Positions 6,463 to 14,488 are shown, counted from the stretch's first letter. The stretch: 17,696 nucleotides of DNA from Syntrophomonadaceae bacterium (GCA_007127255.1 SKZS01000079.1:1-17696); one strand, 5' to 3'. Notes: generated by a model not told the origin, from the letters alone. Program-made: numbers and translations.

Positions 6463-8333
6463 GCGTTTATATGGGAAAACTGCTTTATGTTGATCTAACC
6501 AGTGAAACAATAACAGATATTCCTCTTGACCCTCAGCTTGCAGATTACTATGTGGGAGGCAAAGGATTTGGAGCAAAAATCCTGTATGACCTGCTGCCTG
6601 CCAACTGTGAGCCACTCTCCCCCCAGAATATTCTCATGTTTTTGCCCGGGCCCTTAACTGGTACGCTGGCCCCGGCAATGCGAGGATGCGTGGTAACCAA
6701 ATCACCGCTAACCGGAACCTTTGCCGATTCTTATTTCGGCGGCCATTTTGCCCAGGAAATCCGTTTCAGCGGTTACGATGGATTCATTATCACCGGTGCC
6801 GCCCCTGAGCCGAGCTACCTTTGGATTGATGATGGCAAAGTTGAAATTTGTTCAGCAGCAGAAATCTGGGGTTTGGACACCTTCAGTACTGTGGAAAAAA
6901 TTCGTGTAAAACTGGGAGATGTAAGTGTTAAAACTGCCTGTATCGGTCCTGCTGGTGAAAAAATGGTGTCATTCGCCCTAATAAACTGCGAATATAACCG
7001 CCATGCAGGACGCGCTGGAACCGGTGCTGTGATGGGATCGAAGAATTTGAAAGCTCTTGTTTTACGTGGAAGCAAAGCAGTAACAGTAGCTGATCCAGCT
7101 AACTTCGGAGAAGCTGTTGACCAGGCATATCTGGAAGTGGACGAAGATGAAACAGCTGCAGGATTCAATACTTATGGCACACCTGCTTCTATAGATTTTG
7201 CCAATGCTGAACAGCTGCTACCCACAAAAAATTATTATAATGGTAGCTTTGAGGGCGCAGCCGGGTTAAATGCCGAAGCCCAGTCAGAACATTTCTGGCT
7301 GCGCAACGTAGCGTGTGCCGGCTGCCCCATCGCCTGCGGAAAAGTGGGCATGATTAAAAAGGGCCGCCGCAAGGGCTTGATAACCGACGTTGTTGAGTAC
7401 GAAACTGCTGCAATGATCGGCAGTAACCTTGGAATCAGCGATGTTCGCGAAGTAGCCTACCTGGTTAAAAAATGCGACGCTTTAGGCTTAGACGGCATGT
7501 CCGCTGGCGGAGTTGCCGGTTTTGCGATAGAAGCATACCAGAAAGGCATAATCACGAAAGATGATACAGGTGGTCAGGAGTTGAAATTCGGCGATAGCGC
7601 CAGCGTTGAGTACCTGCTGGATAATATAACTTCCAGGGAAGGCCTGGGCAATCTTCTGGCCCGTGGCGTTAAGTTCGCTTCAGAAGAAATGGGTAAAGGA
7701 ACAGATGCCTATGCCGTGCATATCAAAGGTCTTGAAAGCCCTGCATGGGGGCCGCGCAGTGTGCCAGGCATGGCCCTGGCCCTGGCTACTGCTGACAGGG
7801 GCGGTTGTCACCAAAGGGCATTTCCAATCCTGTATGAAGTTGGTGGAGAATGGAACGGTGAAGCTGTAGACCGAGACACCCTGAAAGGTAAAGGTGAAAT
7901 AGTTGCCCATCTGCAAAACTACCTTGCCGCTCTAGACACCCTGGTCAAGTGCGATTTTGCCGCCTATAGTATTAAGGATAGCACTTACTGCCAGATGCTT
8001 GAGGCAGCCACAGGTAATCAGTGGAATGTTGATAAGTTGATGCAGCTGGGAGAAAGAGTCTGGAACCAGGTTAAGCTCTTTAACCTGCGTGAAGGTTTTA
8101 GCCGCACCGACGATACCCTACCCAGGCGCTTTACCGAAGAACCTCTTCCCGCAGGACCGCAGGAAGGGAAAAAGATAACCCTAAATGATCTTGACCAGCT
8201 ACTAGACGAGTATTACCAGGTGCGTGGCTGGGGTAATTCAGGAGAACCGTCTCCGGAAAAACTTAAAGAATTGGGACTTGATAATATGCCGACTTTAGTG
8301 CAGGTTCCTGCACAGTATATAGAAACTGATTAA
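6459..8333 (+). CDS. Tungsten-type aldehyde:ferredoxin oxidoreductase (624 aa)
   Basis: Interconverts aldehydes and carboxylic acids with ferredoxin as electron carrier, using a tungsten (or molybdenum) bis-pterin and one [4Fe-4S] cluster. The N-terminal AOR domain is clear: GGKGFGAKILYDLLP, FLPGPLTGTLAPAMRG, SYFGGHFAQEIRFSGYDG and GRAGTGAVMGSKNLKA. Cluster ligands are C286, C289 and C293 (CAGCPIAC) plus C498 (VKCDF). This is close to the spacing in Pyrococcus furiosus AOR (288, 291, 295, 494). Active-site equivalents E315 (VEYETAA) and H451 (GGCHQRA) are also present, so it should be catalytic. GTG at 6459 is taken as the start because GGGGAGG (6442-6448) lies 10 bases upstream; the frame stays open to ATG 6399, but that would overlap the ferredoxin gene by 64 bases. 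The substrate is not readable. A broad-range AOR is likely; other W-enzymes of the family are less so. Confidence 0.93.
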   Translation: MSVYMGKLLYVDLTSETITDIPLDPQLADYYVGGKGFGAKILYDLLPANCEPLSPQNILMFLPGPLTGTLAPAMRGCVVTKSPLTGTFADSYFGGHFAQEIRFSGYDGFIITGAAPEPSYLWIDDGKVEICSAAEIWGLDTFSTVEKIRVKLGDVSVKTACIGPAGEKMVSFALINCEYNRHAGRAGTGAVMGSKNLKALVLRGSKAVTVADPANFGEAVDQAYLEVDEDETAAGFNTYGTPASIDFANAEQLLPTKNYYNGSFEGAAGLNAEAQSEHFWLRNVACAGCPIACGKVGMIKKGRRKGLITDVVEYETAAMIGSNLGISDVREVAYLVKKCDALGLDGMSAGGVAGFAIEAYQKGIITKDDTGGQELKFGDSASVEYLLDNITSREGLGNLLARGVKFASEEMGKGTDAYAVHIKGLESPAWGPRSVPGMALALATADRGGCHQRAFPILYEVGGEWNGEAVDRDTLKGKGEIVAHLQNYLAALDTLVKCDFAAYSIKDSTYCQMLEAATGNQWNVDKLMQLGERVWNQVKLFNLREGFSRTDDTLPRRFTEEPLPAGPQEGKKITLNDLDQLLDEYYQVRGWGNSGEPSPEKLKELGLDNMPTLVQVPAQYIETD

Positions 8334-8345
8334 GGAGGTTTTTAT

Positions 8346-9518
8346 GTGGTGAAAAATTTACAGGAATTACACTATTTCGAAGTACCAACAGTAATGAAAC
8401 ATGCCCTTGGCGCAGTCAATCACTTACCCGGTGAGCTGGAAATACTGGGTGTGAAAAAACCGTTGATTGTAACCGACCAGGGCGTGGTAAAGGCCGGTTT
8501 ATTGAACATGATAATAAAACCGTTAAAAGATGCTTCGGTAAGCCACATTATTTACGACCAGGTTGTTTTTAACCCGCTCCTGGCTACAGTCGCAGCAGGT
8601 ACTGAAATTTACCAGAAAAATGATTGTGACGGAATTGTAGCATTGGGTGGAGGCAGCTCAATGGACTGTGCAAAGGCAATTGGTGTGGAAATTGCCCATG
8701 GAGAGCCAGTTCTTGAGTACGAATGTGCTGAAGGGAAAAAAGAACTCAGCAAGAGAGTTCCTCCCCTGGTTTGCATACCGACTACGGCAGGCACGGGAAG
8801 CGAAGTAACACTGTGGGCAGTAATCACAGACCCGGCCCGTAAATACAAGTTTAATGTTGGCGGCCCGTTGATTGCAGCACACCTGGCCCTGGTCGACCCC
8901 ATGCTGCACCTTTCCATGCCGGCAGAAGTTACTGCAGGAACCGGTATGGATGCTTTATGCCATGCCATCGAGTGCTACACATGTTCTTATGCTCAACCGC
9001 AAACTGATGCCGTTGCCCTGCTGGCAATAGAATATGCTGGGAAATACCTGCGCCGGGCGGTTGCCTACGGACAGGATATAGATGCCCGTTACTATATGGC
9101 TATGAGTGCCATGCTGGCCGGGCTTTCCTACGGGGCAGCCAGCGCAGGAGCAGTGCATGCCATGACCCAGACCATGGGTGGCAATTTCCCCGTTCACCAC
9201 GGTGTCGCAGTAGGCTCAACTCTAGTGCCCGTTATGGAATATAACTGGATGGGCGAACCGGAAAAATATGCCCGTATGGCTTTGGCCCTTGGTGTGCCAA
9301 CTTTCGGTATGACCGAAAGAGAAGCAGCTTTATCGGCCGTGGAAGCCTGCCGAGAACTTGCTGAGGACATAGGCATTCCGCGCTTGAGGGAACTGGGTAT
9401 CACAGAAGCTGATATCCCCCGTCTGGCCCAGGAAGCCTTCAACGATCCGCAGACTATCGGAAACCCACGCGACCTGACTATTGAGGCATACGAGGATATA
9501 TACAACAGGGCTCTTTAG
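8346..9518 (+). CDS. Iron-containing alcohol dehydrogenase (390 aa)
   Basis: Cytoplasmic NAD(P)-dependent group III alcohol dehydrogenase, interconverting alcohols and aldehydes. The nucleotide-binding GGGSSMDCAKAIG is followed by PTTAGTGSEVT. Metal ligands lie in AGTGMDALCHAIE (Asp and His) and in the His-rich AVHAMTQTMGGNFPVHHGVAVG. The length is typical. GTG at 8346 is chosen because AAGGAGG (8332-8338) lies 7 bases upstream; a second GTG follows at 8349. The ATG at 8344 is in another frame and stops after two codons. The ribosome site overlaps the AOR stop codon and the gap is 12 bases, so it is the third gene of the operon. With AOR it completes a carboxylate-aldehyde-alcohol route, running toward alcohol as an electron sink or toward acid for alcohol or amino-acid oxidation. 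Confidence 0.93.
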   Translation: MVKNLQELHYFEVPTVMKHALGAVNHLPGELEILGVKKPLIVTDQGVVKAGLLNMIIKPLKDASVSHIIYDQVVFNPLLATVAAGTEIYQKNDCDGIVALGGGSSMDCAKAIGVEIAHGEPVLEYECAEGKKELSKRVPPLVCIPTTAGTGSEVTLWAVITDPARKYKFNVGGPLIAAHLALVDPMLHLSMPAEVTAGTGMDALCHAIECYTCSYAQPQTDAVALLAIEYAGKYLRRAVAYGQDIDARYYMAMSAMLAGLSYGAASAGAVHAMTQTMGGNFPVHHGVAVGSTLVPVMEYNWMGEPEKYARMALALGVPTFGMTEREAALSAVEACRELAEDIGIPRLRELGITEADIPRLAQEAFNDPQTIGNPRDLTIEAYEDIYNRAL

Positions 9519-9520
9519 AG

Positions 9521-9537
9521 TAAAGGGCCGGGCTTTA
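9521..9537 (+). terminator. Weak possible terminator after the alcohol dehydrogenase gene
   Basis: TAAAG...CTTTA forms a 5-bp stem around a GC-rich loop, followed by a short T-rich tail. It is too short to be convincing and may allow read-through into the next gene. Confidence 0.25.
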
Positions 9538-9562
9538 TTTGCCTCTACAAATTTTATATAAT
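9534..9562 (+). promoter_or_regulatory. Candidate promoter for the stand-alone nucleotidyltransferase-like gene
   Basis: TATAAT at 9557-9562 is a perfect -10. The -35 position (TTTATT, 9534-9539, 17-base spacing) matches poorly. The -10 lies about 25 bases before the GTG at 9588, in an AT-rich stretch just left of the duplication border. Confidence 0.35.
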
Positions 9563-9577
9563 AGATAAAATTTTAAT

Positions 9578-10345
9578 TATTAGGCAGGTGTCTAAAACGA
9601 TTATAGCAGATTATTACGAGGAATCGCTGAGAGTTATCAAGGAAGCGGCTGAGCAGGGCATGGTTTTGCGCTTGATTGGGGGGCTGGGCATTCGTCATAT
9701 AAGCCCCGGCGCGCTTAAGCCGCCCTGGAAACGCCCCTACAAGGATATTGACTTTGTCGCTTCCAAAATAGGGAAGGAAGGTCTGGAAGCTTTTTTTGAA
9801 GGGCAGGGCTATGTGCCAAACAAACAACGCAACCTGTTCTGTGGTGATAAGCGCCTGCTGTTTTACGATCAGAATAGAAGCAGGCAGGTCGATATTTTTA
9901 TTAGTGTTTTCGATATGTGCCATTTTCTGGATTTGGAGGAAAGGCTTCGTTTGAAGGATGTGGCTCTCACACCTGAAGACCTTTTCCTGACCAAGATCCA
10001 GATTGTCGAATTAAACGAGAAGGACGTCCTGGACCTGGGAGTTCTTCTACTCGACACAGAGGTGAGCGAAGATAAAGAAAAAGGAGGTTTTGATCCGCAG
10101 TATGTTGCTCGCCTTTGTGCAAATAACTGGGGGTGGTTCAGAACAGTTACAAAGAATATTGATGAACTCAAGACTCATATCAACCGGCTTGAAAAAGCAT
10201 CTTCCAGGGAAAAAGAAAAGGTCATCGGCAACCTTGAAACAATTGAAAAGGCCATATATGACCATCCGAAATCTCTTTCCTGGAAGTCTAGAAATGTTAT
10301 CGGGGACAAAGTGCAGTGGTATAACCTGCCCGAAGATCTCGGATA
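9578..10345. repeat. 768-bp segmental duplication, copy 1
   Basis: Aligns without gaps to 13714-14481 (offset 4136). Counting by eye gives about 45 differences from 9585 onward, near 94% identity. The left border is sharp: TATTAG at 9578-9583 matches TATTAG at 13714-13719, and sequence further left does not. The right border falls at the GGATA before the stop codons. Confidence 0.9.
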
Positions 10346-10346
10346 A
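9588..10346 (+). CDS. Nucleotidyltransferase-fold protein, stand-alone copy (252 aa)
   Basis: Resembles an uncharacterised family with a minimal nucleotidyltransferase (MNT-like) fold; the target is unknown. The core motif is RLIGGLGIRH followed by RPYKDIDF, giving G-G and the metal-binding D53-x-D55. A third acidic position is likely in RQVDIF. The C-terminal half is helical (LTKIQIVELNEKDVLDLGVL, WGWFRTVTKN, KSLSWKSRN). GTG at 9588 is the most upstream start; its ribosome site is weak (AGG at 9582-9584). In the fused paralog the same codon is an internal Val, so this start seems to have been recruited at a duplication border. It follows the alcohol dehydrogenase gene by 69 bases and ends 26 bases before the permease. 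Catalytic residues are intact, so it is the copy most likely to be active. An antitoxin, toxin or modifying role cannot be told apart. Confidence 0.8.
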   Translation: MSKTIIADYYEESLRVIKEAAEQGMVLRLIGGLGIRHISPGALKPPWKRPYKDIDFVASKIGKEGLEAFFEGQGYVPNKQRNLFCGDKRLLFYDQNRSRQVDIFISVFDMCHFLDLEERLRLKDVALTPEDLFLTKIQIVELNEKDVLDLGVLLLDTEVSEDKEKGGFDPQYVARLCANNWGWFRTVTKNIDELKTHINRLEKASSREKEKVIGNLETIEKAIYDHPKSLSWKSRNVIGDKVQWYNLPEDLG

Positions 10347-10372
10347 CAAAACTATAGGCAGGAGGATTTATA

Positions 10373-12013
10373 ATGGCTGGGAAAAATGGATTGGAAGGAA
10401 AAGATAGTGGACTTTTTGTTCGTGAGGCAACAGGATTGGTCAGAGAGTGGTCAATTTTCGATGCGTTTGTTTATGCCTTTTTCTCCGTCAATCTGATTAC
10501 CCTGGGGCTTTACATATTCTCATTTGCACCCTACATCCCTGACGGTCACCTGGTTACAGCAATAATCGTAAGTACCATTTTTATTGTCTTTTTGGTAATA
10601 GTCTATGCCATGCTCATCTCAATTTTACCGCGGGCCGGAGGGGATTACGTTCTTCAAACCCGAATATTGGGGGGGGCTTTAAGTTATGTCCTTCCTTTTA
10701 CCGGGTGGGTTTTTATTCTTTGGCTCTGGGTACCGCTTTATGGAAATATGCTTTCGTGGAATGTTTTTACCCCACTTTTTACGCTTCTTGCCGGGATGAC
10801 CGGAAACCAGGGTTTATTGGGTGTCGCTTTCTGGTTTAACGGTGTTCACGGGCTCTTCGTTTCAGCTCTTCTGGTCTGTGTCCTGGCGTCAATTGTAATC
10901 AGCCTGGGCATGAAAGGTTATGCCCGGGTGCAGAAGTTCTGCTTCTATCTCGGTATGGCCGGGCTATTAACAGTATTTATCCTTTTGCTGGCTAATGATA
11001 ATGCAACATTTGTTGAAAGGTTCAATGCTTTTTCAGCAGGAATTGGAGCCGGTGGCAATGTTTACACGGATATCATAGCAAGCAGCTCTGAAGCCGGCTA
11101 CGATCCTATTGCCTGGAATAACCTTGCTCTACTAGCCAGCTTGCCCCTGATCCCCATGGTCGTCTTTTTTAACCTCTGGCCTAACTGGGGCGCCACCCTC
11201 TATGGAGAGGTGCGCGGAGCTTCAGAATTTCGCCGCAACTTCCTGGGCATGTTCCTGGGCTTGGTTGTCACCGCAGTTCTTGCCGTCATACTGCTTGCCC
11301 TTATTGCCCGCACAATTGGCTGGGATTTCTACCTGGCTTCAAACTTTGCATTCTACGAAGGTTTTTCGGGCTTCCCCGTATTCCCCTTCCCGGGTCTCCT
11401 GGCTGCGATGCTAACGGATAACCCCATTTTGCAACTCTGGGTTATCGTTTCTCTCAGTGGATGGTTCTTTGGCTGGATGGGGACTGTATTTCTTTCTTCA
11501 ACAAGAGTGCTTTTTGCTGCATCCTTTGACCGTATGCTTCCCGAGTGGGTGTCCAACCTTAATCCGAAAACCCGCAGCCCCTACAATGCGCTAATGTTGA
11601 TGACAATTCCCGCTATTGCAGTCAGCTTCCTTTTCTACTATGTGCCCGGGTTTGATGTGCTTACCCTCAATGCTACGGTAGTTATTGCTATATGCTTCCT
11701 GGGTACTGCCGTCGCGGCGATCGTTCTGCCCTACAGAAAACCCGATCTTTACAATGCATCTCCTGTTGCCCGGTACAAGGTCCTTGGACTCCCGGCAATA
11801 ACGATATGTGGGATAATTTTGGCTGGATTCCTGCTGTTTAACATCGTCCTCTGGTTTATGGACCCGGTTTATGGAGTGCACGATCCTTATTCCGCAGTTT
11901 TCATGCTCGTACTTTATTCTCTTGCGTTCGTAATCTACTTTACTTACCTATCGCGCAATAAAAAACTGGGGATTGATGTTAAAAAGACCTTTGACGAAAT
12001 ACCGGTGGAGTAA
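10373..12013 (+). CDS. APC-superfamily amino acid permease (546 aa)
   Basis: Polytopic inner-membrane transporter with about 12 hydrophobic segments. The N-terminus carries the APC-type opening (EATGLVREWSIFDAFVYAFF) and the first-loop signature LISILPRAGGDYVLQTRILG, as in the AA_permease_2 group of H+ or Na+ symporters and exchangers. Later segments include FGWMGTVFLSSTRVLFAASF, followed by DRMLPEWVSNLNPKTRSPYN, a cytoplasmic loop typical of APC porters. The length is in the normal range. ATG at 10373 has GGAGGA 6 bases upstream. It lies 26 bases after the nucleotidyltransferase-like gene and is probably co-transcribed with it, possibly by read-through from the AOR operon. A plausible job is to import an amino acid or amine feeding the AOR/dehydrogenase pathway; the substrate cannot be read. 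Confidence 0.9.
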   Translation: MAGKNGLEGKDSGLFVREATGLVREWSIFDAFVYAFFSVNLITLGLYIFSFAPYIPDGHLVTAIIVSTIFIVFLVIVYAMLISILPRAGGDYVLQTRILGGALSYVLPFTGWVFILWLWVPLYGNMLSWNVFTPLFTLLAGMTGNQGLLGVAFWFNGVHGLFVSALLVCVLASIVISLGMKGYARVQKFCFYLGMAGLLTVFILLLANDNATFVERFNAFSAGIGAGGNVYTDIIASSSEAGYDPIAWNNLALLASLPLIPMVVFFNLWPNWGATLYGEVRGASEFRRNFLGMFLGLVVTAVLAVILLALIARTIGWDFYLASNFAFYEGFSGFPVFPFPGLLAAMLTDNPILQLWVIVSLSGWFFGWMGTVFLSSTRVLFAASFDRMLPEWVSNLNPKTRSPYNALMLMTIPAIAVSFLFYYVPGFDVLTLNATVVIAICFLGTAVAAIVLPYRKPDLYNASPVARYKVLGLPAITICGIILAGFLLFNIVLWFMDPVYGVHDPYSAVFMLVLYSLAFVIYFTYLSRNKKLGIDVKKTFDEIPVE

Positions 12014-12079
12014 TTTTAAAAAAAGTTTTTTCAGTTGTTTTTCTAATATGATGTATTTGCTGATAAAGGAGATATCTAT

Positions 12080-13021
12080 ATGACAAAAATCTTTTTTGCT
12101 ACTGACATTCACGGTTCAGAAAAATGCTGGAAAAAATTTATAAACGCCGGTATGTTTTACGGGGCAAGTACCCTGGTTCTTGGCGGTGATATGACCGGTA
12201 AAGCTATAGTTCCAATAATTAAGGAAAAAGCAGGGCTGCATCGCGCCTATTTCCTGGAACAGGAACATGAGTTGAAAACCGGGCAAGATCTTGAACATCT
12301 AACACAGGCCGTCAGGGATCGGGGTTACTACCCGGTCCACTTGGATATAGAAGAGATGGGCGCTCTTGAAAAAGATAAAAGCAAGCAGGAAGAGCTCTTT
12401 AAAAAAGAGACACTGGAAACTGTCGGTAATTGGATTGAGTGGGCGGAGGAGCGCCTGAAGAAAACTAGGATACCCTGCTATGTCTGTCCCGGCAATGATG
12501 ATACGTTTGAGATCGACGAACTGATCAACCAGTCCGAGTATATTGAACTGGTCGAAGGTAAAGTTGTTCAACTTCCTCTGGATTATCAGATGATCAGTAC
12601 AGGATGGAGCAACCCTACGCCCTGGAACACCTACAGGGAATGTTCGGAGGAAGAACTGGAGAGCAAGATAAGAGAATCCATCGATAAACTGGATCAGGTG
12701 AAACCCGCTGTTTTCAGCATCCATCCACCGCCATACGGCCTCGGCCTGGATGAAGCCCCTGAGCTGGACGAGAATCTTCGGCCTAAGTATGCAGGGCGTG
12801 CACTAATTCCTGTGGGTAGCACAGCCGTACGCAAATTAATTGAAGAATACCAGCCCCGCCTGGCTTTGTTTGGACATATTCACGAGGCTAAAGGGATGAT
12901 ACGTTGCAAAAATACACTTTGTATAAACCCGGGCAGTAACTACGAGCAAGGTGTTCTGATGGGCGCTTTAATCAATCTCGAGAAAGACAGGGTTGGAGAA
13001 TACCAGCTAACAACAGGTTAA
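12080..13021 (+). CDS. Calcineurin-like metallophosphoesterase (313 aa)
   Basis: Predicted di-metal phosphoesterase, cytoplasmic. The family's motifs appear in order: ATDIHGS (D-x-H), VLGGDMTG (G-D), CPGNDD (G-N-D, where many relatives have G-N-H), FSIHPPPYG (H) and FGHIHEAKG (G-H-x-H). The C-terminal INPGSNYEQG is the usual closing segment. A helical insertion of about 85 residues (about 45-130) between the GD and GND motifs may form a cap or oligomer surface. The substrate is unknown; relatives hydrolyse phosphodiesters or phosphomonoesters including nucleotides. ATG at 12080 follows AAAGGAG (12065-12071) by 8 bases. It starts 66 bases after the permease and lies before the Roadblock-nucleotidyltransferase gene, so it may act on the same unknown nucleotide product; that link is speculative. 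Confidence 0.9.
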   Translation: MTKIFFATDIHGSEKCWKKFINAGMFYGASTLVLGGDMTGKAIVPIIKEKAGLHRAYFLEQEHELKTGQDLEHLTQAVRDRGYYPVHLDIEEMGALEKDKSKQEELFKKETLETVGNWIEWAEERLKKTRIPCYVCPGNDDTFEIDELINQSEYIELVEGKVVQLPLDYQMISTGWSNPTPWNTYRECSEEELESKIRESIDKLDQVKPAVFSIHPPPYGLGLDEAPELDENLRPKYAGRALIPVGSTAVRKLIEEYQPRLALFGHIHEAKGMIRCKNTLCINPGSNYEQGVLMGALINLEKDRVGEYQLTTG

Positions 13022-13059
13022 ATTGCATAGGTCTCCATTTGCTTTTTTATCCTGATACA

Positions 13060-13080
13060 CCGGGGCCTGGCAGGTGCCGG
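13060..13080. repeat. GC-rich imperfect hairpin
   Basis: CCGGGGCCTG-G-CAGGTGCCGG: CCGG/CCGG and CCTG/CAGG pair, with two mismatched inner positions. It lies 39 bases after the phosphoesterase stop and lacks a U-run, so intrinsic termination is doubtful. It may stabilise an mRNA end. Confidence 0.35.
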
Positions 13081-13267
13081 CAAACGGAAGTCAGTGATAA
13101 TGAACAGGGGCAATAAATCTTTACGTTCTACCTTAGCTGATGGCGAATATTTTGCTTTTCTATACAAGTCTATTTGTTGCATCATAATCAGGCACAGAGC
13201 TTCTTGGCCCACTTGCCCTGGTTTTCAGGGTAGATATTTTAATTTTGTTTTTAAGGGATGATTAAAG

Positions 13268-14488
13268 TTGGAGATCAATCAAGAAATAATGAAATCAGCA
13301 TTTGAATCACTTAGCCAAGATCTGGGAAATGGTTTTGTAGCCTCTGAGGTTTGGGCCATAGGAGAAGGAAGACCTTTAATAAGAGACCATGGTTATAACG
13401 ATAATCCCAAAGTGGCCCCATTGTTTAATGAGGTTACACGAAAGCTTTATAAAACCCTTCAGGAATCGGCGTACCCCGGGCTTGGTAATTATTACCTGGT
13501 TAACCTTGACAACAACCACCTGGTTGTGGTTATCACTATAGGCAAACTTCAGCAATTTATTTTAGTAGATCTTGCGAAAACATCTATGGGCATCTTGATG
13601 AGTGTTGCCCTGCCAAACCTCGTTAATATCCTTACAGAAGGATTTGCCGTCAAAGAATCTATAGAGACTGAAAGCCCGGCTAAAGCAGAAAGCCCGGCCA
13701 AGTCGGAAGCAGCTATTAGTCAGGTGTCTAATACGATTATAGCAGATTATTACGAGGAATCGCTGAGGGCTATCAAGGAAGCGGCTGAGCAGGGAATGGT
13801 TTTGCGCCTGATTGGTGGGCTGGGCATTCGTCATATAAGCCCCGGTGCGCTTAAGCCACCCTGGAAACGCCCCTACAAGGGTATTGACTTTGTCGCTTCC
13901 AAAACAGGGAAGGAAGGTCTGGAGGCTTTTTTTGAAGGGCAGGGCTATGTACCAAACAAAAAACGAAACCTATTCTTTGGCGATAAACGCCTGCTGTTTT
14001 ACGATCAGAATAACAACAGGCAGGTCGATATTTTCATTAGTGTTTTAGACATGTGCCATTTTTTGGATTTGGAGGAAAGACTTCGTTTGACGGATGTGGC
14101 GCTCACGCCTGAAGACCTTTTCCTGACCAAGATCCAGATTGTCGAATTAAATGAGAAGGATGTCATGGACCTGGGAGTCCTTCTTCTCGACACAGTGGTG
14201 AGCGAAGATAAAGAAAAAGGAGGTTTTGATCCGCAGTATGTTGCTCGCCTTTGTGCAAATAACTGGGGATGGTTCAGGACAGCTACAAAGAATATTGATG
14301 AACTCAAGACTCATATCAACCGGCTTGAAGAAGCATCTTCTAGGGAAAAAGAAAAGATCATCGGCAACCTTGAAACAATTGAAAAGGCCATATATGACCA
14401 CCCGAAATCTCTTTCCTGGAAGTCTAGAAATGCTATCGGGGACAAAGTTCGGTGGTATAACCTGCCCGAAGATTTCGGATATATTTAA
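13268..14488 (+). CDS. Roadblock/LC7-like domain fused to a nucleotidyltransferase-fold domain (406 aa)
   Basis: Two-domain cytoplasmic protein. Residues 1-130 resemble a Roadblock/LC7 domain (ASEVWAIGEGRPLIRDHGYN, PGLGNYYLVNLDNNHLVVVI, LQQFILVDLAKTSMGILMSV), a fold that usually binds small GTPases or dimerises. A linker with two ESPAK(A/S) units (about 135-147) follows. From about residue 152 to the end it is about 93% identical to the stand-alone protein at 9588-10346. The metal motif reads G205-I-D207 (YKGIDF) instead of D-I-D, from GAT to GGT at 13880-13882, so catalysis may be lost. TTG at 13268 is chosen because AAGGGA (13253-13258) lies 9 bases upstream; the next ATG at 13289 has a poorer site. 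A terminator follows directly. One reading is that the Roadblock domain recruits or regulates and the second domain is a pseudoenzyme partner of the stand-alone copy. Confidence 0.85.
   Translation: MEINQEIMKSAFESLSQDLGNGFVASEVWAIGEGRPLIRDHGYNDNPKVAPLFNEVTRKLYKTLQESAYPGLGNYYLVNLDNNHLVVVITIGKLQQFILVDLAKTSMGILMSVALPNLVNILTEGFAVKESIETESPAKAESPAKSEAAISQVSNTIIADYYEESLRAIKEAAEQGMVLRLIGGLGIRHISPGALKPPWKRPYKGIDFVASKTGKEGLEAFFEGQGYVPNKKRNLFFGDKRLLFYDQNNNRQVDIFISVLDMCHFLDLEERLRLTDVALTPEDLFLTKIQIVELNEKDVMDLGVLLLDTVVSEDKEKGGFDPQYVARLCANNWGWFRTATKNIDELKTHINRLEEASSREKEKIIGNLETIEKAIYDHPKSLSWKSRNAIGDKVRWYNLPEDFGYI
13670..13705 (+). repeat. Tandem 18-bp repeat encoding the linker (2 copies)
   Basis: Two 18-base units encode ESPAKA and ESPAKS in the inter-domain linker. 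They lie 9 bases left of the duplication border at 13714. The Pro/Ala/Lys/Glu content fits a flexible spacer. Confidence 0.65.
13714..14481. repeat. 768-bp segmental duplication, copy 2
   Basis: Ungapped counterpart of 9578-10345. It spans from the linker of the fused protein to the end of its nucleotidyltransferase domain. The longest identical run is about 70 bases, in the region encoding the C-terminal helical part. Amino-acid identity is no higher than nucleotide identity, a sign of relaxed selection on at least one copy. Confidence 0.9.

Noticed and set aside
8344..8352. ATG-TGG-TGA mini-ORF at the alcohol dehydrogenase start
   Set aside because: Two codons only; the GTG at 8346 with good AAGGAGG spacing explains the region.
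13018..13212. Minus-strand ORF of 64 codons between the phosphoesterase and the fusion gene
   Set aside because: Arg/Pro-rich, low-complexity translation, no ribosome site, and it overlaps a hairpin; no family resemblance.
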